This document shows, one piece after another, positions 38,168 to 42,289 of a stretch of 42,289 nt of DNA. Under the pieces are notes generated by a model. It made no database searches. It was not told the DNA's origin and was given only the letters and a program-made list of their open reading frames with translations. The stretch comes from Clostridia bacterium UC5.1-1E11 (GTDB lineage: Bacteria > Bacillota > Clostridia > Oscillospirales > Acutalibacteraceae), in the NCBI GenBank assembly GCA_001305115.1, contig BCAA01000019.1:1-42289 (forward strand), read 5' to 3'. Both the position numbers and the translations under genes were made by a program. Each line of letters starts with the position of its first letter. The first letter of the stretch is position 1.

Positions 38168-38196
38168 ATTTTATCAGAAAATCAGTCTACTGTCAA
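38168..38196 (-). promoter_or_regulatory. Promoter of the leader/KTR/radical SAM operon
   Basis: Minus-strand TTGACA (complement of 38191-38196), a 17-base spacer and TAAAAT (38168-38173). It is a near-consensus strong promoter, consistent with control by attenuation and not by initiation. Confidence 0.8.
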
Positions 38197-38289
38197 TACA
38201 CAACAGGAAGTATTTAACCTAATGATATGAATTGTGTGGACATATCCAAAAAGAAAGGTGAACTGTAAAATGTAACAGGGTGAATGAAA

Positions 38290-38647
38290 ATGGCAAAAAG
38301 ACCCGTACCATTGTACGACTTTAAGGCTTTCGGGGCAGCTATAAAAGCCGCGAGAAATGAATACGGCGAGAGCCGCAAAAAGGTAAGCGACGAGTTATAT
38401 ATTTCCCCGCGCTACCTTGCGAATATCGAGAACAAGGGACAACAGCCGAGTTTACAGGTATTCTATGACCTTGTAACCCGGTATCATATTTCGGTAGATC
38501 AATTTTTTCTTCCCGAACAGCAATGCGGAGAAATCCACCGGGCGGCGGCAGCTTGACGCGCTGCTGGACGGTATGAGCGATAAAGGCATACGGATTGTAA
38601 CCGCAACAGCAAGGGAGATAACGGAAGTCGAAAAAGCAGAGGATTAA
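38290..38647 (+). CDS. XRE-family regulator of element 2, one frame break
   Basis: About 118 residues after repair. [48 protein letters not shown] is the helix-turn-helix; the repaired C-terminus contains [18 protein letters not shown] and [10 protein letters not shown], standard for this regulator in Tn1549-like elements. The break is at the T6 run near 38504-38509: with T5 the frame reads [13 protein letters not shown]. It is transcribed opposite to the radical SAM operon and probably sets element gene expression. Confidence 0.78.
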
Positions 38648-39005
38648 CCTCACAATATGAGAAATCGGGAGATTGCAGCGCATGGCGGCTGATTAAGGAA
38701 AGCTGCACACTGATAGAAGCGTCAAAAGAGTTATACATATCGCAAAGGGCTTCAAAAATGGCGGTCTTGTCGTCCGGCTGCGCAAGCTGATAGTTAATAT
38801 CTTCAAACTCAATGCACTTGGAATACCGCCCGTTTGCAAGGCGGCAAATCCCGTCCTTATACATTCGTTCAAACGGTATGCTGTCCTGCGCCGTATGGGG
38901 CTTCCCGTCGCCCTTTGACTGCCGGATAAGCGCGTCGATCTGTTTCTTTTCCTGCCGCGTAAGTTTACGCTTTTTGTTTTGGGTCTTTCCCTTTTCCTTT
39001 GACAA
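38499..39005 (-). pseudogene. VirB4-like conjugation ATPase, N-terminal fragment
   Basis: From TTG 39005 (MSKEKGKTQNKKRKL), overlapping the PrgI end. Typical Tn1549/CTn VirB4 sequence runs through FERMYKDGICRLANGRYSKCIEFEDINYQL and FDASISVQLSL to about 38690, then leaves the family and ends at 38499, antisense to the XRE gene. Real VirB4 proteins are about 800 residues with Walker motifs, all missing here. The 3' part and whatever lay between it and the XRE gene have been deleted, or the assembly joined two places wrongly. Confidence 0.8.
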
Positions 39006-39357
39006 TCGCCCGTACCTCCTTATCTAATCGCTCCTGCCGCGCAAGGGCGGTATAAAAATTGTTGGTCTGATAAGGTCGCTCTTTGGGGCGAAGAAACTTC
39101 ACTTCCACAAATTGCCGTATAATCACTTCCAGCGGTTGCCCGTTCTTCTCGTACATAGCGAGTAGGAACATGGGCAGCATGGCAAGCACCATGCACAAAG
39201 CCGCCGTTGTCGTTCCCGCGCTGTCCTTTGTCAAAAAGAATAGCGGTAGCCCGATAGCCACCGCCGCGCCGAAACAGAGTAATTGTCTTTTGGTAAGGTT
39301 GAACATTACCTTGCTCTTGATTTTGGTTAAATCCTTTGGGACGGTTACATACGCCAT
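38965..39357 (-). CDS. PrgI-family conjugation membrane protein
   Basis: 130 residues from ATG 39357 (AAAGGAGG upstream). AYVTVPKDLTKIKSKVMFNLTKRQLLCFG, then two membrane helices (FGAAVAIGLPLFFLT and TTTAALCMVLAMLPMFLLAMY) and RPYQTNNFY: the PrgI (VirB3-like) pattern. Part of the membrane channel of the transfer apparatus. Overlaps the VirB4 start by 41 bases. Confidence 0.88.
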   Translation of the reverse strand: MAYVTVPKDLTKIKSKVMFNLTKRQLLCFGAAVAIGLPLFFLTKDSAGTTTAALCMVLAMLPMFLLAMYEKNGQPLEVIIRQFVEVKFLRPKERPYQTNNFYTALARQERLDKEVRAIVKGKGKDPKQKA

Positions 39358-39358
39358 T

Positions 39359-39907
39359 TCAAACCTCCTTTCCGGCAAACCGTATGTCGCTTTTGATTTC
39401 ATTTCCCCATACGTCCCAACCAGGGGTATGCTGCCTTGCAAACAGTTCAATACGCGGTAGGTCGCCCATAAGGGCAAGTATCTTTTCCCGCGTTATATCC
39501 GGCTTTTTGCTGTGCTGCTCAACAGGGGAAATAATAAATTGATGTACCTTGTTTGATTGTCGCTTCGGGTGTCCTTTGGTAGCAAGCAAGCAGATTTCCG
39601 CATTTCCTCGCGTCCAAAAGCCCAAGCCATAAAACCAAGTGGGCGATTTCCGATTTTGCTTTAACCATACAAAGGCAACGGATTTATAGGTAAATCCCCA
39701 AGCCTTGATTAACTGCAACGCTTCTTTAAGCTGCGGGAACGTCGCCCATAGGAATAAAATACAGTCCTTATCCGCAATTTCTTTGACGGGTAAAGCGCAA
39801 AGTTCCTCAATACTCATAGTGGGATAGTGCTTTTCCGCTGCGCCCTGTACCTTGCTTCTCGCGTATCTCCAAGGGGGATCGGCGTAAATGATTTTGTATT
39901 TCTTCAT
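39359..39907 (-). CDS. MT-A70 family DNA adenine methyltransferase
   Basis: 182 residues from ATG 39907, eight bases after AAGGGGG. IIYADPPWRY holds the catalytic DPPW, with FLWATFPQLKEALQLIKAWGF and GRNAEICLLATKG-like (TRGNAEICLLATKG) SAM-binding regions and a HTPGWDVWGNE end. MT-A70 enzymes methylate N6 of adenine. Encoded one base before PrgI within the transfer operon. It may shield transferred DNA from restriction in recipients; no partner nuclease is present. Confidence 0.88.
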   Translation of the reverse strand: MKKYKIIYADPPWRYARSKVQGAAEKHYPTMSIEELCALPVKEIADKDCILFLWATFPQLKEALQLIKAWGFTYKSVAFVWLKQNRKSPTWFYGLGFWTRGNAEICLLATKGHPKRQSNKVHQFIISPVEQHSKKPDITREKILALMGDLPRIELFARQHTPGWDVWGNEIKSDIRFAGKEV

Positions 39908-39917
39908 CTGCACCCCC

Positions 39918-40781
39918 TTAATGCGCGCTGAATACGGATTTTGCAAGGCTTCCCGTTTTGAAAAGCGTAAAACACAAGAGGACGGTATAGCCCATGCAAG
40001 ACCAGATCGCGCCGGATATGTCATCGGTTGCTGCGATTGTCTGTATCAAAACCGCATAAATACCGACGCACACAAGAATTAGAAAAGCCTGAAAACCGAG
40101 GGCAAGCAAGGATTTTAAGTAGTTCTGTCCCATGCCGCCCCATTCACGATTTACCATTGTCGCAACGGGGATAGGGGCGATACTCGTTACAAGGTATATT
40201 TCAATCATGCGCCCGTACACCACCAGCATGATACAGATAGACAACGCTTTCATGGTAAGCCCCACAAAGAGTGATTGAAACCATAGCCCCAAAAGCCCGC
40301 CGACGCTCATAGCGTCCAGCTTTGCTTCTATATCGGTGATAACGGTTGCAATATCTATGCTTGTGTCGGATATGATAACGCCCGCGCTGTCGTTGACGAC
40401 GCTCTGTGTAATGTCAAATACGCCCATGACGATGTTCCAAGTATTTGTTACCAGCAGCACCGCAACAAAGGTTTTGAAAATCCACTTGAAGAAAATCCAA
40501 GTGTCGAGATCGTGCAGATTGTTTTTCTCAATTACAAGCTGGATTAGTTCGTAGCACATGACAAAGGTAATGATAACGCCCGCAATCGGCACAATGACGT
40601 TTTCCGATAGGCTGCGTATCATATTGAATATGCCCGCGTTCCACCCGGCGGGGGTTGTGCCGACTTGCGTTGCGATTTCTCCAACCTCTGTATTTACGCT
40701 GTCGAACAGCCCGGAGAGATTAGAGAGTATTCCGTCTGTCAAAATGCCGCGAAACCAATCTTCAATCATCTGCCATATCAA
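39918..40781 (-). CDS. VirB6/TrbL-like conjugation membrane protein
   Basis: 287 residues with TTG start at 40781, eight bases after AGGAGGG. Six or so membrane helices (for example VIVPIAGVIITFVMCYELIQLVI, WIFKTFVAVLLVTNTWNIVMGVFDI and LLALGFQAFLILVCVGIYAVLI). Standard VirB6-like channel component in Tn1549/CTn elements. The methylase gene begins 11 bases after its stop. Confidence 0.88.
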   Translation of the reverse strand: MIWQMIEDWFRGILTDGILSNLSGLFDSVNTEVGEIATQVGTTPAGWNAGIFNMIRSLSENVIVPIAGVIITFVMCYELIQLVIEKNNLHDLDTWIFFKWIFKTFVAVLLVTNTWNIVMGVFDITQSVVNDSAGVIISDTSIDIATVITDIEAKLDAMSVGGLLGLWFQSLFVGLTMKALSICIMLVVYGRMIEIYLVTSIAPIPVATMVNREWGGMGQNYLKSLLALGFQAFLILVCVGIYAVLIQTIAATDDISGAIWSCMGYTVLLCFTLFKTGSLAKSVFSAH

Positions 40782-40854
40782 AAGCTAATCCCTCCTTTCC
40801 CGCGCCCTCCCGCGTGAAGCGGGAGAGCGCGGCGGGTAGTGTTAGTTTGTGGCA

Positions 40855-40941
40855 TTATCCAAACAGGCCGGAGAGCAGCGGGACAAGGGTAAGGCCGATA
40901 AGGGCAACGCCGCCGCCCGCCATCAACTGTTTTATCCCCAA
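40855..40941 (-). pseudogene. Maff2-family small membrane protein, C-terminal remnant
   Basis: Reads IKQLMAGGGVALIGLTLVPL, then LSGLFG and stop. This is the end of the Maff2 (VirB2-like) gene that normally precedes VirB6. The 5' part is missing, replaced by element 4 DNA beginning near 40942. Confidence 0.7.
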
Positions 40942-42289
40942 TTAGGTGTAAAACTCTGCTCGATGGCGGGCGGCGACGTACAAAAAATCTATATGGTGTT
41001 TTTAAGAGAACCGTCCCGGCGGGACAGGTCAGGCAGTGACCTGTTCCACCTCTGGGATGGGTTTGAGATTAAAATGAATTTCGATAGAAATGTGTCTTGT
41101 TTTATCTTCGTCAATGCGCTCATGCACGACGATTTCTTTGATTAAGCGGTTGAGGGTGGCTGCGTCCAGCTCTGTGATATTGGCGTATTCCTGAATGGCT
41201 TCCACCCATTGTTTTGCGTCATTGGCAAGCTGGACTTCATCGGACAGCCGCTTTCTGCCCTCGGACACTTTTGCTTTAAGCTCCGCTTGCTCGGTCTGTG
41301 TCTTTTCCAGCATGGTGTTGAAATTCTGCTCACTGATACGCCCTGCAATCATATCCTCATAAAGCCGCATGACCATTTTATCCAGAACCTCAATCCGTTC
41401 CTCGTCCCTTGTAAGGGAGCGTTCCATTGCTTCCCGCTGTTCCCGCTGCTCGGCTTCACAGGTATTAGTCAGGCGGTCGGCAACCGCTTTCCCGTCCATC
41501 AGGGCAGCTCTGGCACATTCCCGGATTTTCCGCAGCACATGGCTGTAAAGGGTGTCATAGTCAATCCGGTGCTGGGTGCAGTGGTTCTTTCCAAAGGCAT
41601 TGTAGGTCTTGCAGGAATAAATCTGCTGGGGATGTTTTGCGTTTGTGTAGCGTATCGTCAGCGACTTCCCACACTCGCCGCATTTTATCAGTCCGGCAAA
41701 CAGGCTGATTTCATTGGTCTGCCCCGGACGCTGGCGGGATTTCAGCTTGTTCTGCACAATGTCAAAGCTCATGCGGTCAATCAGCGGTTCATGCTGTCCC
41801 TCCACCACAATCCAGTCCTCCGGCTTCTTTTCTCCAATCGTGCCGATTTTGAAACGGTAGTCTTTTTTCTGGGAAGCAATCGCCCCGGTGTAGACGGGAT
41901 TCATCAAGAGGTCTTTGATAACGGAGAAGTCCCACATATACCGTCCGTTTTCTGGGTCTTTCTTTTCCCATTTGGTGCGGGTATTGCGAAGCCCCCGTTC
42001 CCGGTTCCACCATGTGGGGCAGGGGATTTTTTCTTCCTCCAGCCGTCTGCGGATATAGTTCGGACCATGACCGTTCAGGGCATATCCGAAAATCAGCCGC
42101 ACAATCGGGGCGGTTTCCTCGTCAATGAGCAGATGGTTTCTGTCCTCTGGGTCTTTCCGATACCCAAAGGGGGCAAGACACCCGGTAAACTGTCCTTTCT
42201 GCGCTTTCAGAAGATAAGAGGAATGGACTTTCTTGGAAATATCCTTGCTGTACATCTCGTTCAGGATATTCTTGAACGGGGCAATATCG
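40942..42289 (-). mobile_element. Element 4: serine-recombinase element inside Maff2, partial
   Basis: The Maff2 frame stops being family-like near 40941, and the recombinase gene ends about 90 bases further right with its 3' end pointing to the junction, the same geometry as elements 2 and 3. The far end is outside the window. Confidence 0.65.
41029..42289 (-). CDS. Large serine recombinase of element 4, N-terminus outside window
   Basis: About 420 residues visible; the frame enters from the right edge as DIAPFKNILNEMYSKDISKKV. It shows the recombinase domain (GCLAPFGYRKDPEDRNHLLIDEETAPIVR), a zinc ribbon (LIKCGECGKSL..YSCKTY..C), a coiled coil (about 41200-41480) and the C-terminal EIVVHERIDEDKTRHISIEIHF. 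The catalytic serine lies upstream, outside the window. No frame break. Confidence 0.9.
   Translation of the reverse strand, partial: DIAPFKNILNEMYSKDISKKVHSSYLLKAQKGQFTGCLAPFGYRKDPEDRNHLLIDEETAPIVRLIFGYALNGHGPNYIRRRLEEEKIPCPTWWNRERGLRNTRTKWEKKDPENGRYMWDFSVIKDLLMNPVYTGAIASQKKDYRFKIGTIGEKKPEDWIVVEGQHEPLIDRMSFDIVQNKLKSRQRPGQTNEISLFAGLIKCGECGKSLTIRYTNAKHPQQIYSCKTYNAFGKNHCTQHRIDYDTLYSHVLRKIRECARAALMDGKAVADRLTNTCEAEQREQREAMERSLTRDEERIEVLDKMVMRLYEDMIAGRISEQNFNTMLEKTQTEQAELKAKVSEGRKRLSDEVQLANDAKQWVEAIQEYANITELDAATLNRLIKEIVVHERIDEDKTRHISIEIHFNLKPIPEVEQVTA

Overview
The window looks like accessory DNA of a gut-type Gram-positive anaerobe (Clostridia, or a close Firmicutes relative). The signs are strong AGGAGG ribosome sites, a very large secreted glycosidase of the kind gut Firmicutes make, and many Tn4451/Tn1549-type transposon genes (large serine recombinases, TnpV, TnpW, cysteine-rich KTR and VLP proteins, Tn916-like sigma and HTH_16 pairs, PrgI and VirB6 transfer genes). 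No rRNA, tRNA or CRISPR array was seen. The species cannot be named from this sequence.

Layout. (A) 1-9142, minus strand: one huge exported carbohydrate-active protein, running off the left edge, with a GH31 domain, a second six-hairpin glycosidase-like domain and many carbohydrate-binding modules. (B) 9143-12280: a non-coding spacer and an AT-rich lone DUF262/DUF1524 gene (GmrSD-like, probably anti-phage). (C) 12281-33198: an old integrative element ('element 3'). It carries HTH_16, sigma factor, KTR protein, YjdF, PadR and a MATE efflux gene on the minus strand, a second PadR on the plus strand, and a TnpW plus serine recombinase at its right side. (D) 15638-31332: a 15.7-kb mobilizable element ('element 1') sitting inside the MATE gene. 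Removing it and one copy of a TC dinucleotide rejoins the MATE gene into a 458-codon frame. It carries its recombinase, TnpV, a two-component system with a CprABC-like peptide-antibiotic ABC exporter and lipoprotein, sigma-like regulators, a MobQ relaxase with an IncQ-like nick motif, a DinJ/YafQ toxin-antitoxin, replication genes and TnpW. (E) 33183 to the right edge: a conjugative element of Tn1549 type ('element 2') inserted in the element 3 recombinase. It carries its own recombinase, TnpW, HTH_16/sigma, an attenuator-controlled operon ending in a short RlmN/Cfr-like radical SAM enzyme, and a remnant transfer operon (VirB4 fragment, PrgI, MT-A70 methylase, VirB6, Maff2 fragment). (F) About 40942 to the right edge: a fourth serine recombinase ('element 4') that interrupts the Maff2 gene of element 2.

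The window therefore reads as nested elements: 1 and 2 inside 3, and 4 inside 2. The cargo is mainly drug and peptide defence: an efflux pump under PadR control, a peptide-antibiotic exporter under a two-component system, and a ribosome-methylase-like operon behind a translational-attenuation leader.

Six genes carry single-base frame breaks, most at short homopolymer runs. This pattern fits long-read sequencing error at least as well as true gene decay, so those genes are described as their repaired products with the break noted.
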